A DNA stretch of 40,070 nucleotides from Sorangium cellulosum. GTDB taxonomy: Bacteria > Myxococcota_A > Polyangia > Polyangiales > Polyangiaceae. The stretch spans positions 1 through 40,070 of the forward strand of contig DYPH01000047.1 of the NCBI GenBank assembly GCA_020720045.1, read 5' to 3'. Position 1 is the stretch's first letter; every line of letters starts with the position of its first letter. Below are positions 1 to 8,955 of this stretch, piece after piece. The notes beneath the pieces are model-generated. The model saw only the letters and a list, made by a program, of their open reading frames with translations, was not told the origin of the DNA and searched no databases. The translations under genes were made by a program, and so were the position numbers.

Positions 1-1
1 G

Positions 2-2014
2 TTGGATCCGCCGTCAACGCGGCGGATCGATGCAACCCACGGGCGGTCTAGCTCGTCGGCCTACGGGCCTGATGAGGCCTTCCGGGCCCTCGGCGAGCAC
101 ACCGGCCTCGCCTTCTTCCTCGCCCTCGCAACGGCCGCTACCGTCACCGTCCTAAGCGACAATTATACGCGTATTATTGAGCAGTTCCCCTCCGGTGGTG
201 GCGGCTACGTCGTCGCCTCCAAGCTCCTCCACGAGCGGGTTGGGGTCGTGTCGGGGTCGGCGCTCCTCGTCGACTACGTGCTCACGATCACCATCTCGAT
301 CGCGAGCGGCGCCGACGCCATCTTCAGCTTCCTGCCGCCAAGCTTCCTCCCCTGGAAGCTCCCGGTCGCCTTCACCGGCATCGCCCTCCTGACGCTGCTC
401 AACATTCGAGGCGCGAAGGAGTCGGTCTCTTCGCTCGTTCCGATCTTCGTCATCTTCTTGATTACCCACGTGATTGCGCTCGCTGTCGCCATCGGCGGCC
501 ACGCGGGGGACGTCGGCGCGGTGACCGCAGAAGTGAAGTCGAACGTCGCCCACAGCGCAGCGACCCTCGGCGCCGTCGGCCTCATGAGCCGATTTATCCA
601 CGCGTATTCGATGGGAGGCGGCACCTATACCGGCATTGAGGCGGTCTCCAACGGCGTCGCGATGATGCGGGAGCCGCGCGTGCGGACGGCGAAGCGGACG
701 ATGGTCCTCATGGCGGTCTCCCTCGCGCTCACCGCTGGCGGAATTCTCCTTTCTTACCTCCTCGTGCACGCCCATCCCGAAGAAGGGAAAACGATGAACG
801 CGGTCCTCTTTGAGCGGATTGCCGGTCATTGGAGTATCGGCGGCCTTCACGTCGGAAATGCGTTTGTGATCGCCGCCTTGGTCGCCGAAGGGACGCTCCT
901 CTTCGTCGCCGCGCAAGCCGGCTTTCTCGACGGCCCGCGCGTCATGGCGAACATGGCGACCGACTCCTGGCTCCCGCACCGCTTCGCAGCGCTCTCCGAC
1001 CGCCTTTCGATGCGCAACGGCGTCATGATCATGGCGGGGGCGGCATTTCTCGCGCTCGCCTACACCCGCGGCGACGTCTCGAAGCTCGTCGTCATGTACT
1101 CGATCAATGTATTCCTCACGTTTTCGCTCTCAAACCTGGCGATGGTCCGCTTCTGGATTCGCCACCGGAAAGAGCACAAAAACTGGGGGCGCTCGCTCTT
1201 CTCCCACAGCATCGGCCTGTTGCTCTGTTTGACGATTCTCGTCATTACCATTCGCGAAAAATTCACCGAAGGTGGCTGGATCACCATCGTTCTTACGACG
1301 GCGCTTGTCGTCGCCTACATGCTCATCAAACGCCACTATACGAAGGTGGTCCGCGCGCTTCGTCAGCTCGATCAGGACCTCCCCTCGCCGCCGGAAGTCG
1401 AAGGTTCGCCGACCGAAGAGCTCCTTGCAGGGTCGACGAGCGAGCATGAGGTCTTCCAGGACGGACCGACAAAGGGGCTCGCCGAGCACCATGCCGCGAC
1501 CGACCCCGACCCAACGAAGCCGGTCGCCATCCTGCTTGTGGGCGGCTACAGCGGGCTCGGGCGTCACGCGCTTCTCACGCTACTTCGGATGTTCCCGAAT
1601 CACTTCTCCGGCGTTGTTTTTGTCAGCGTGGCGGTCGTTGATTCTGAGTCCTTCAAAGGGCAAGATCAGTTGGCCGCGCTTGAACGACGGACGCGCCAGC
1701 ACCTGCTTCGCTACGAATGTTACGCAAAAACGCTTGGCTTGAGTGCGGCGAGCGCGTTCTCCGTGGGGACCGAAGTCGCCGTGGAGGTGGAGAAAATCGC
1801 CGACGACCTCGCCAAGCGCTACCGAAAAGCCCTCTTTGTTGCCGGGCAGCTTCTCTTTGAAGAAGACACGCTGTGGAACCGCATTCTGCACAATGAAACG
1901 GCATTGATGGTCCAGCGTCGTCTCCAGCGACTTGGCATCCCGATGATCGTCGTTCCGGTGCGGCTCGACCTCTCGCGCCCGGGCGCGGCAGTTGCCCTTG
2001 CGGCGACTATTTGA
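2..2014 (+). CDS. APC-superfamily permease with C-terminal cytosolic domain (5' truncated by window edge)
   Basis: This is an amino-acid/polyamine/cation (APC) permease whose frame is open to the left edge, so the true start is off-window; position 2 is only the first possible TTG. The segment SSSAYGPDEAF near residue 17 matches the conserved unwound TM1 region of the family. About ten further hydrophobic segments follow up to residue ~445. A soluble C-terminal domain of ~200 residues (KPVAILLVGGYSGLG onward) is the cytosolic domain seen in ~650-residue members, which include the KimA-type potassium importers. Substrate cannot be read from sequence; potassium or an amino acid are both possible. 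The residues before SSSAYGP are polar and do not look like the expected TM1, so the extreme 5' end may be affected by a frameshift or contig-edge error. The gene converges on the DUF4340 gene, overlapping its 3' end by 8 bp. Confidence 0.82.
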   Translation: MDPPSTRRIDATHGRSSSSAYGPDEAFRALGEHTGLAFFLALATAATVTVLSDNYTRIIEQFPSGGGGYVVASKLLHERVGVVSGSALLVDYVLTITISIASGADAIFSFLPPSFLPWKLPVAFTGIALLTLLNIRGAKESVSSLVPIFVIFLITHVIALAVAIGGHAGDVGAVTAEVKSNVAHSAATLGAVGLMSRFIHAYSMGGGTYTGIEAVSNGVAMMREPRVRTAKRTMVLMAVSLALTAGGILLSYLLVHAHPEEGKTMNAVLFERIAGHWSIGGLHVGNAFVIAALVAEGTLLFVAAQAGFLDGPRVMANMATDSWLPHRFAALSDRLSMRNGVMIMAGAAFLALAYTRGDVSKLVVMYSINVFLTFSLSNLAMVRFWIRHRKEHKNWGRSLFSHSIGLLLCLTILVITIREKFTEGGWITIVLTTALVVAYMLIKRHYTKVVRALRQLDQDLPSPPEVEGSPTEELLAGSTSEHEVFQDGPTKGLAEHHAATDPDPTKPVAILLVGGYSGLGRHALLTLLRMFPNHFSGVVFVSVAVVDSESFKGQDQLAALERRTRQHLLRYECYAKTLGLSAASAFSVGTEVAVEVEKIADDLAKRYRKALFVAGQLLFEEDTLWNRILHNETALMVQRRLQRLGIPMIVVPVRLDLSRPGAAVALAATI

Positions 2015-4073
2015 GCGGACGATCGGGGCCGAGGAGGTCGAGCAGCTGCTTGCTCTCCTCGGCGCCGAGCACCAAGCGCTTCCCAACGGCCGCTTCGCCA
2101 AGCGCGAGGCGGCCATTGTCCGTTCGGCTCACCCAGTAACGCGCATCACGGGTCCCCTCGGCGACGCGCATCGTAAGCGTGAGGATGCCAAGCGGAGAAA
2201 GCTTTGATATTCCTGGAAGATCTTCCGCGACGACCGGTACGAGCAGCTCGGCGATCGGCGCCGCCTCCCGGGGCCCTTCTGCGCCCCCATCCGGCTTCCA
2301 GCGGACGGCGACAACCGCATTCGGCGACAGGACAGGAACGAGGTGGTGATCGGCGACGCCCCGCTGGAGACGAGTGAGAAAGGCGGCGTCAAGCAGGCAC
2401 GTCCGCCCATCGGGAAGTGCCGCGACGCCCCCAGGGAAGAGGGAAAGCCGGAGGGCCCCGTCGACGGATAGCGTGCACAATACAGGGACAGCGGGCGGTG
2501 GATCCGGCAGCCAGGCATCGGCATGAAGCCTTGAAAATTCCTCTACAATTCCGGCTACCGCCGCAGCATCAACGCGACGCCCGTCTGCCGGGACGAAGGC
2601 AAACGCCGCGCTGGAAGAGGCGCCGTTGGTGGCGACCGCCGGACGACGAACCCCCTCGGTAGGGCGCCCCTGGCAGGCGATGGCGAGGTCGCGAAGGTCG
2701 GCGACCGTCGGCGGTTTGCTGGCAAGCGCCGCTGGCGCGAACATGCCGGCGAAGGGGACGATGCCGCGCAGCGCCGAACCGGTCGGAAAATGGATCCAAC
2801 CGCCGTCGCCCCGTTCGGCGACCCACCCGGTACCGGACCGCTCGAGGTCGAAGGTGAACGGGCGCTCGGAGCTGCCCGGGAGCGCCCCCTCCAGCGAAAC
2901 GGTGATTGTTGATGGGCCGTGGTCGAGACGGTCGAGGGTCGGCGTGCCGGAGACGGCAAGGACCCCCGAGAGCCAACGCTGAATCAAAGCGACTTGATCG
3001 GCAGGGAGTGCGACGGCGGCCCCCGAGGAGAAGTCGCTCCAGCCGGCGGCTACGCGTGCAACATGCACGAGGGTGGTCCCGCCCTCGCCCCCCTGGCGAA
3101 TGCGGATCGTATGCACTTCATCGCTGCGAACGGGGGCGAGCTTGTCGTCGACGCGCGCCTCGTAGGCGCTCTCAAACACCCTATATATTTCGCCAGATAC
3201 GCAGGCAACCGTCCGCTTCCCGCTGCGGACAACACTGGCGAGTGCATCGTGTTCCGGGCAGGCGGGCCCTTCCCGCCCGAGGAGGAGCGTGGCCGCCTCA
3301 GCCCCTTTGTCGTCAAGGATACGCACCGATATTCGCTGATTGATGGGCGGATCTTCCGTATTTGATAACAGCGGCTGATCGGCGAGGAGATCGGCGAAGA
3401 TCCCGCGAAGGGCGTCGCTCGCGACACGCGCCACCGGCGCGGAGCCGACGTACATGCGCCCGTCTCGGGTTTCGTAGAGCGTCGTGCGCCCGCGCTCAGT
3501 GACCTCCAGGCGGGCGAGGGCCGGCAACCCGAGGGGGAGCAGCCTTCGATCCCGGAGGAGGGCTGGTGAGGGGGTCAAGTCGGCGGCGACGTCGGCAGTC
3601 ACGACGACGACCGGGCCGCCATCGACCTGCACGTAGCGGGCGCCAGCCGGCGTAGGGGCTACGGCCCCGACGGTCACCGTGTGCTTGTAGGATGCACCAT
3701 TTTCGTCGGCGGACGAGAAGACAAGCGTCCCGGCGACCGTGCCGACGCTCCCGGCGCCGACGACACGCGTCGGCGTGGCACGCTCCAGTGCCGCAAAAAG
3801 GCGTGCAAGCTTAGCCACTTCGACGTCATCGCCCGCCTGCGTTCGAAAGAGATTCGCCTCCCCGGCGGCACGCACCAGGGAAATTTCCTCGCCGCGCCCG
3901 TCGCGGATCGTCAGGTCAGAGACGCGCGAGGCGACGAAGGCCGGCAGGAGACGGTCCGCCCGCTCGGGATCGACCGCCTCGTGCTTGGCCCGATCGACGA
4001 CGAGAGCGACGCCGAGCCCGAGGGCGACCACCGCGAGAAGCCCCGGCACCACGAAGGTGCTCCGGCCGCTCAT
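2007..4073 (-). CDS. DUF4340 domain protein, last gene of GldAFG-like transporter operon
   Basis: A 688-residue protein with one N-terminal membrane anchor (about residues 8-27, FVVPGLLAVVALGLGVALVV) followed by a large extracytoplasmic region. Segments such as ASRVSDLTIRDGRGEEISLV and the repeated beta-rich units are typical of the DUF4340 family, which is usually encoded directly after a GldG-like gene in ABC-transporter operons. Its start ATG overlaps the stop of the GldG-like gene by 4 bp, so translation is probably coupled. It probably works with the ABC transporter on the outer face of the inner membrane, but its biochemical role is unknown. Family assignment is fairly secure; function is inferred from context. 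Confidence 0.85.
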   Translation of the reverse strand: MSGRSTFVVPGLLAVVALGLGVALVVDRAKHEAVDPERADRLLPAFVASRVSDLTIRDGRGEEISLVRAAGEANLFRTQAGDDVEVAKLARLFAALERATPTRVVGAGSVGTVAGTLVFSSADENGASYKHTVTVGAVAPTPAGARYVQVDGGPVVVVTADVAADLTPSPALLRDRRLLPLGLPALARLEVTERGRTTLYETRDGRMYVGSAPVARVASDALRGIFADLLADQPLLSNTEDPPINQRISVRILDDKGAEAATLLLGREGPACPEHDALASVVRSGKRTVACVSGEIYRVFESAYEARVDDKLAPVRSDEVHTIRIRQGGEGGTTLVHVARVAAGWSDFSSGAAVALPADQVALIQRWLSGVLAVSGTPTLDRLDHGPSTITVSLEGALPGSSERPFTFDLERSGTGWVAERGDGGWIHFPTGSALRGIVPFAGMFAPAALASKPPTVADLRDLAIACQGRPTEGVRRPAVATNGASSSAAFAFVPADGRRVDAAAVAGIVEEFSRLHADAWLPDPPPAVPVLCTLSVDGALRLSLFPGGVAALPDGRTCLLDAAFLTRLQRGVADHHLVPVLSPNAVVAVRWKPDGGAEGPREAAPIAELLVPVVAEDLPGISKLSPLGILTLTMRVAEGTRDARYWVSRTDNGRLALGEAAVGKRLVLGAEESKQLLDLLGPDRPLK

Positions 4074-5719
4074 CGCTTTTCCTTGGAAGACACACGCTTC
4101 TTCGATGAGCGTTTTTTTGTAGTTGTTTCTGGCACTTGTGCCGTGAGGTGGCGGTCGCCGCTCCGACGAAAGAAGAAGACGGCCGCGAACAGGACGAGCA
4201 CGGAAGCGGGCAAGTAGAAGACGACGGTGCGGAAGGTGGTGGCGACCTCTTCCTCGCGCATGCGCACGCCGGCGGCGACCGGTGGTTTGTCAGGAATATC
4301 GAGGAGTACCGGGCGCTCGGCGAGCCAGGAAACGGCGCCCCCCAGCAGGAATGCAAAGCCGCGCCCCTTCGAATCGCTGCGGAAGGTTTCGGGGGCGAAG
4401 CCGCTCGCCGTCCCGAGGACGACCATGCGCGCCGCGCGGGCGGGTCGGTTGGCGTTCCCCGGGGCGCTGGTCGGTTGAAGAGGGCCTTCGGCCGCGTAGG
4501 CGACGACGAGAGGACCGCTCCGATCCCCTGCTTTTTTGCCCGGGGGACCGCTCCAGGTTGCCGCACCGACGAGATCGAAGGCGCCGTAGCTCGCCGGGGA
4601 ACTCTGAAGGAGCGGCGTCGCGACGAAGCCGGGGCTCCCGCCGATCGTCCGGAAGCTCCGTGTACTGTGCACTAAGATTTCAGGAACAAAGACACCCGGC
4701 TTGGCGCCGACGAGCCCCTTCGTGATCGGATGCAGGAGCGGCTCGGCGACGAAGCCGACGGCACCGGTATCGGGGAGCGTCCGCTCCGGATCCCCTTCGA
4801 AGACCATCGTCTCATCGGCGACGATCCCGAAAGGGGCAAGGACGGCATCGAGGCCGGCCGGCATCAATCCCGTTTTTGACGAAGGCTCAAACGAGGGAAT
4901 CGGCGGAATCGCGAGGAGCGTGCGCCCGCCATCCGCCGCCCAGGTCGCGAGCACTTTCGCCTCGTCGGCCTCAAAAGGGGCCCGTAAACCGGGGACGACG
5001 AAAACAGTGCATGCTGCAAGTTTCTCGAGACGAGAAGCGGCCGGCGCCCCAGGAAGGTCGAGAGAGATGACCGAGTAATTGTCTTTGATAAGCAGGTCGC
5101 GCAGGAAGCCGATGCCGTCGGGACCGTCGTTCTCGATCGAAGGCTCGCCATGCCCCGCCGAAAAGCAGAGGGTCGCTTTTTCGCCGGAGAGCACATTCCG
5201 AAGGGCGGCAGTGATGGCGCGCTCTTCACGCGGGCGGGCCGTCACCCCTTCGGCGCCCCGCTCGATGGCGACGAGCTCGGAGGCTCCGATAAACCAGTGG
5301 CGCGTCTTCGTCGCTACAACAAGGGCGGCGTCGGCGACGACAAGCCCCCCCTCACTCCGTGCATCATCCATGGAAAAGCGACGACGCAAATCCGCATAGG
5401 CGATGCCGTCACGATCGGGATCGATGTAGGTTACCTGCAGTTTTTCGCCCGCCTTCGCCCGGTAGGCGGTGAGCACTTCTTTGACGCTCGTCGCCGCCGG
5501 ATCGCCCGGCGAAAGGAGCACCCACACCTCGACCGGCTCGGGGAGGTCTCGAAGGGTCGCCTCGGTGGCGGGGGCGAGCGACCAGCGGCGATCGCTCGTC
5601 GCATCCCACCGGGTGAAATGGCGGGCGGCGAGGACGTTCCCAAAGACGGCGATCGCGACCGCCGACGCGATGCCGAGGCTGCGTGCAAATTGCACCTTTC
5701 GAAACGGGAACCGGCTCAT
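4070..5719 (-). CDS. GldG-family auxiliary protein of ABC transporter
   Basis: A 549-residue protein from the ATG at 5719, chosen because it overlaps the permease stop by 4 bp (ATGA); a GTG at 5731 is an alternative. It has an N-terminal transmembrane segment (about residues 15-32), a long periplasmic domain with the GldG-type pattern (DATSDRRWSLAPATEATLRDL, then FSAGHGEPS), and a C-terminal transmembrane segment (VVFYLPASVLVLFAAVFFF). It ends in a strongly basic lysine/arginine-rich cytoplasmic tail. In Bacteroidetes, GldG partners GldA and GldF in an ABC transporter needed for gliding; homologues are widespread in bacteria without gliding. Here it lies between a GldF-like permease and a DUF4340 gene, so it is probably a transporter subunit. 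The transported substrate is unknown. Confidence 0.85.
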   Translation of the reverse strand: MSRFPFRKVQFARSLGIASAVAIAVFGNVLAARHFTRWDATSDRRWSLAPATEATLRDLPEPVEVWVLLSPGDPAATSVKEVLTAYRAKAGEKLQVTYIDPDRDGIAYADLRRRFSMDDARSEGGLVVADAALVVATKTRHWFIGASELVAIERGAEGVTARPREERAITAALRNVLSGEKATLCFSAGHGEPSIENDGPDGIGFLRDLLIKDNYSVISLDLPGAPAASRLEKLAACTVFVVPGLRAPFEADEAKVLATWAADGGRTLLAIPPIPSFEPSSKTGLMPAGLDAVLAPFGIVADETMVFEGDPERTLPDTGAVGFVAEPLLHPITKGLVGAKPGVFVPEILVHSTRSFRTIGGSPGFVATPLLQSSPASYGAFDLVGAATWSGPPGKKAGDRSGPLVVAYAAEGPLQPTSAPGNANRPARAARMVVLGTASGFAPETFRSDSKGRGFAFLLGGAVSWLAERPVLLDIPDKPPVAAGVRMREEEVATTFRTVVFYLPASVLVLFAAVFFFRRSGDRHLTAQVPETTTKKRSSKKRVSSKEKR

Positions 5720-6468
5720 GCCCAGCGCCACCCGTCAACGATGCGCGTCGTCACGTAGAGGGGGACGATCGTCGCCGAGCTGTAAAAAACCACGTGGCGC
5801 GAGTCGATGATGCCGCTCGAGAAGTCCATCATGTGGGTCCAGAGCGAGAGGTGCGTCGCGACTGCATGGGCGACCGTGCCGTCCTTCGTGAGGAACGTGA
5901 AGAGCCCTCCAACAAAGAAGAGAAGAATCACGAAAGCGGTCAAGATCAATGCCAAAAACTGGCTACGCACGAGCGCCGAGCAGAGGGTGCCGACAGCGAG
6001 GAGCGCTGCCCCCGCCAGGAAGACGCCAAGGTAGCTCGTCGCCACGACGGCAGGGTCGACGTAGCCGGTACGGGCGATCACGAAGACGTAAAAGAGCGTC
6101 GGAAACCAGAGAAGCACGTAGGTGAGGAGCGCCGCCAGGTACTTGGAGAGGACGAGCGCAAGCGGCGTGATCGGCGCCGAGAGGAGGAGTTCGATGGTGC
6201 CGCGCCCACGCTCTTCCGCAAAGAGACGCATGGTGAGCGGTGGGATCACCAGCATGAATTGGACGAAATAGAGAATGACCGTCTCGCCAAAAAACGCCTG
6301 AAGGGGGGATTGATCGCTCACTTCTGGGCTCGAAGCGATACTCGCAAGCAACGCGTAGAAGTGGAGCCCCTGGACGGTGAGGAAGGCGAACGCGAGCACC
6401 CACGCGAGAGGAGTCGCGTAAAAGACAAGCAATTCGCGCTTAAAGAGGGGCCAGAACCCGCGCATCAC
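5716..6468 (-). CDS. ABC-2 type transporter permease (GldF-like)
   Basis: A 250-residue integral membrane protein with about six hydrophobic segments. It begins with the ABC-2 permease pattern (FWPLFKRELLVFYATPLAWVL) and carries FAEERGRGTIELLLSAPI, a conserved cytoplasmic loop motif of GldF/NosY-type permeases that contacts the ATPase. The first codon is GTG at 6468, directly followed by an ATG at 6465; both overlap the stop of the upstream ATPase gene, so coupling is likely with either. Length and topology fit a single-domain permease working with the ATPase at 6465-7403 and the GldG-like protein. Confidence 0.88.
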   Translation of the reverse strand: MMRGFWPLFKRELLVFYATPLAWVLAFAFLTVQGLHFYALLASIASSPEVSDQSPLQAFFGETVILYFVQFMLVIPPLTMRLFAEERGRGTIELLLSAPITPLALVLSKYLAALLTYVLLWFPTLFYVFVIARTGYVDPAVVATSYLGVFLAGAALLAVGTLCSALVRSQFLALILTAFVILLFFVGGLFTFLTKDGTVAHAVATHLSLWTHMMDFSSGIIDSRHVVFYSSATIVPLYVTTRIVDGWRWA

Positions 6469-7403
6469 GGCTGCTCCGCGCGGGATCGGGTGAGGGCGAG
6501 GAAGACCTCCTCAAGGCGCGGCCGCTCGGGGACCACGCTGCGTACGCCGACCCCGCCGCCCACGAAGGCGGCAACGACCTCCTCGGCGACGCCGTCCCGC
6601 CCTTCGGCGGACCCGGCAACGAGCGCCACGCGGACCGCTCCCCCTTCGGCAACCGTCGCGACCACACGCCCCGCAAAGGGCTTGAGCAGCGCCAGCGCCA
6701 CATCCGTGGAAGAGACACCGATCAGGAACGCTGGGTCTGCGGCGCGCAGCTCGGTGACGGCGGCGGCGGCAACGACCTTCCCGTGATCGATCACGATGGC
6801 GCGATCGGCAACTGCTTCTACTTCCGAAAGAATATGCGTCGACAAGAGCACGCCATGCTCGGGACCAAGCCCCCGGAGGACCTCACGGACCTCCACGATC
6901 TGCGCCGGGTCGAGACCGGCCGTCGGCTCGTCGAGGAGAAGCAACTTCGGCTTGGCGACGAGGGCATCGGCGAGGCCAACCCGCTGGCGATACCCCTTGG
7001 AGAGGGTCCCGATCGGCGCGTAGGCGACGTCGGTCACGCGCGCCTTCTGCATCGCCTCTTCAATGTATGATACACGGTATTTGCGGAGCACCCCTTTGAG
7101 TTCGGCGCGGAAGGCGAGGTACTCGACGACGCGGAGCTCGGGATAAAGGGGGACCGCCTCTGGCAAATACCCGAGAGCCGCTTTTGCGGCGATCGGGTCG
7201 TCGGCGAGATCGTGGCCGTCGATGACCACGCGGCCGCCATCGGCGCCGATCACGCCGGACAAAATGCGCATGGTGGTCGACTTCCCGGCGCCGTTTGGCC
7301 CAAGAAATCCAAGCACTTCCCCGGCAGCGACCTGCACATCGATGCCAGCGAGCGCCACCTTGGCGCCGTACCGCTTTTCGAGCTTTTCCGCGGTGAGCAG
7401 CAT
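6465..7403 (-). CDS. ABC transporter ATP-binding protein (GldA-like)
   Basis: A 312-residue nucleotide-binding subunit. All ABC motifs are present: Walker A (GPNGAGKST), the Q-loop region (GYLPEAVPLYPEL), a signature LSKGYRQR, Walker B (LLLLDEPTAGLDP) and the switch histidine (LLSTHIL). A C-terminal ~90-residue accessory domain follows, as in CcmA/GldA-type exporters. The ATG at 7403 was chosen because homology starts at MLLTAEKLEKRYG right after it; the reading frame continues upstream only through the tail of the FGE-like gene. It follows that gene by 5 bp and overlaps the permease. It powers the membrane complex encoded by the next genes. Confidence 0.92.
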   Translation of the reverse strand: MLLTAEKLEKRYGAKVALAGIDVQVAAGEVLGFLGPNGAGKSTTMRILSGVIGADGGRVVIDGHDLADDPIAAKAALGYLPEAVPLYPELRVVEYLAFRAELKGVLRKYRVSYIEEAMQKARVTDVAYAPIGTLSKGYRQRVGLADALVAKPKLLLLDEPTAGLDPAQIVEVREVLRGLGPEHGVLLSTHILSEVEAVADRAIVIDHGKVVAAAAVTELRAADPAFLIGVSSTDVALALLKPFAGRVVATVAEGGAVRVALVAGSAEGRDGVAEEVVAAFVGGGVGVRSVVPERPRLEEVFLALTRSRAEQP

Positions 7404-7408
7404 GCGCG

Positions 7409-8419
7409 TTACGGGGTCGCCCCGAGGCTCTTCGCGCAGCGGAAGCCGGTCATCAAGAGGCGGAAGCCGGCCGGGTGATGGATCCGGTTCGACGAGCGGA
7501 GCCCCTCGGCGCCATAGTTGTAAGCGCCCCCGCGGATGTTCCGCTCGCATTCCGTCGGGATCGGATTGGAGCCGGTATATTCTTTGATTCCCTTGGCGCG
7601 GAGCTCATTCTGGAATTTGAGAATTTCCGCGCACGTCCCCGGGATCCCTTTGTCGGCGGTCGCCCGTTTGTAGGCGTAGGGGTCGTAATCGTCGGCCAAC
7701 CACTCCCAGATATTGCCATTGAGGTCGTTGTGGCCGTAGGGACCGCGACCGGCCGGCTTGGAGCCGACTTCCGAGGTCGTCTTCGTCTGGTAGACGCTTT
7801 TCTCCTGGGATGGCGCATCGTTGCCCCAGGGATATTTGCGTGCATCATCCCCGCGAACGGCGCGCTCATACTCGGCTTCGCGGGGGAGTCTCTTCCCCTT
7901 GGAAGCGCAGTACTTCTCCGCATCAAAGGCGCTAACACCATCGACGGGCTTCTTCGGCGCGTGAAACAATCCGCCGAACTTCGCCAAGATCGCTGAAGAT
8001 TGAGCCGGGCAAACCTTCGCGGCGACGCATTCCTCGTACTCGGCGTGCGTCACTTCGTTGATGTCGAGAAAGAAGCTCTCGACGGTGACCGTGTGGGCCG
8101 GGTGCTCGTCTTCTTCACCGCCACGATCGGCCCCCATGGTGAACGCGCCGCCGGGGACGAGCGCCATGCCGGCGGGGGCTGCGGGGGCGACCGGCGCATT
8201 CGCTGCTGGCGCAGCGCCGTCGGCTACGATGGCTGCGTCGGTGGCGGTGGCGGCGTCTGAATCGCCCGAATTTACGTCCAAATTCGACGCAACCGGCGGA
8301 GGTCCGCTGTCGATCGGGGTCGCCGAGGAGGAGGCGGTGGCGGTTGTGTGCGACTGACCACAAGCGATGAATGCGACGACGGGGAGCGGCGCGAAGGCGA
8401 GGAGGGCGCGACGGGGCAC
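7409..8419 (-). CDS. FGE/SUMF1-fold lipoprotein without the catalytic cysteine
   Basis: A 336-residue predicted lipoprotein. A hydrophobic signal ends in the lipobox FIAC (Cys20), followed by an Ala/Ser/Asp-rich linker to about residue 100. The rest is an FGE-sulfatase (formylglycine-generating enzyme fold) domain: GMALVPGGAFTMGADRG, then FFLDINEVTHAEYEEC, then GKRLPREAEYERAVRG, then NDLNGNIWEWLADDYDPYA, and finally GFRCA near the C terminus. The catalytic cysteine of true FGE should fall in the region that here reads RGGAYNYGAEGLRSSN, which has none, so it is probably a structural or binding protein, not an oxidase. Start is GTG at 8419, 2 bp after the DUF3293 gene. GldJ and GldK of gliding Bacteroidetes are also FGE-fold lipoproteins, which makes the neighbouring GldAFG-like genes notable. 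Confidence 0.85.
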   Translation of the reverse strand: MPRRALLAFAPLPVVAFIACGQSHTTATASSSATPIDSGPPPVASNLDVNSGDSDAATATDAAIVADGAAPAANAPVAPAAPAGMALVPGGAFTMGADRGGEEDEHPAHTVTVESFFLDINEVTHAEYEECVAAKVCPAQSSAILAKFGGLFHAPKKPVDGVSAFDAEKYCASKGKRLPREAEYERAVRGDDARKYPWGNDAPSQEKSVYQTKTTSEVGSKPAGRGPYGHNDLNGNIWEWLADDYDPYAYKRATADKGIPGTCAEILKFQNELRAKGIKEYTGSNPIPTECERNIRGGAYNYGAEGLRSSNRIHHPAGFRLLMTGFRCAKSLGATP

Positions 8420-8421
8420 GG

Positions 8422-8889
8422 TTACGTCCGGATGCGCCAGTTGGCGACGATGGTCTTGCCGACGTCGTCGCAGGTCGGGTCGGTCACGACGAGTTCGGGG
8501 CGGCCGTTACGGCCGAGGAGGATGGTGTTCTGGCGGAAGACGCGCCCAAACGCGAGCGCCTCATCGCGATCCATGCCGTGAACGAGCCAGGCCGGCTCCC
8601 GCCAGGTGCTGTCGGGCTCGTCTTCGAAACCGACGCACTGCTCCACCCGGTAGCAGCCAAGAATCAGCAGGTCACGCAGGACAACATGCCTAGATTCATT
8701 AACCTTTCGCGGCAGGAGCATGCTGCGCGGATTGTAGGCGGTGAGCACCGCGAAGGGGCGCAGGAGGAACTCGGGGAGCGCCGACGGATCGGCCACGACG
8801 TCGCCATCGAGGGAGACGCGGAGCGGCCCGAGGGCGGTCGGGAATTCGTAAACGGTCGCGAGGTAGTTACGGAGGAGTACTTGGTCCAT
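8422..8889 (-). CDS. DUF3293 family protein
   Basis: A 155-residue cytoplasmic protein without signal or membrane segment. It shows the DUF3293 pattern: AVLTAYNPRS (residues ~47-56), N-E-S-R shortly after, WREPAWLVHGMDRDEALAFGR, and FRQNTILL. The family is small, widespread and of unknown function. It lies between the response regulator (66 bp upstream) and the FGE-like lipoprotein (2 bp downstream), so it may belong to either transcription unit. The ATG at 8889 has no strong ribosome binding site. Confidence 0.75.
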   Translation of the reverse strand: MDQVLLRNYLATVYEFPTALGPLRVSLDGDVVADPSALPEFLLRPFAVLTAYNPRSMLLPRKVNESRHVVLRDLLILGCYRVEQCVGFEDEPDSTWREPAWLVHGMDRDEALAFGRVFRQNTILLGRNGRPELVVTDPTCDDVGKTIVANWRIRT

Positions 8890-8955
8890 GGCGGTCTCTG
8901 CCGGTCGCAGGTCCGCAGCTACTACTCCACTCGGGGCGGGCCGCGCGAATCTCCT

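Noticed and set aside
5683-6786. 367-residue open frame on the plus strand
   Set aside because: It is antisense to the ABC permease and ATPase genes and is almost entirely charged low-complexity sequence.
7409-8419. Annotation as an active formylglycine-generating enzyme
   Set aside because: The region that should hold the catalytic cysteine reads RGGAYNYGAEG without cysteine, and no sulfatase gene is nearby.
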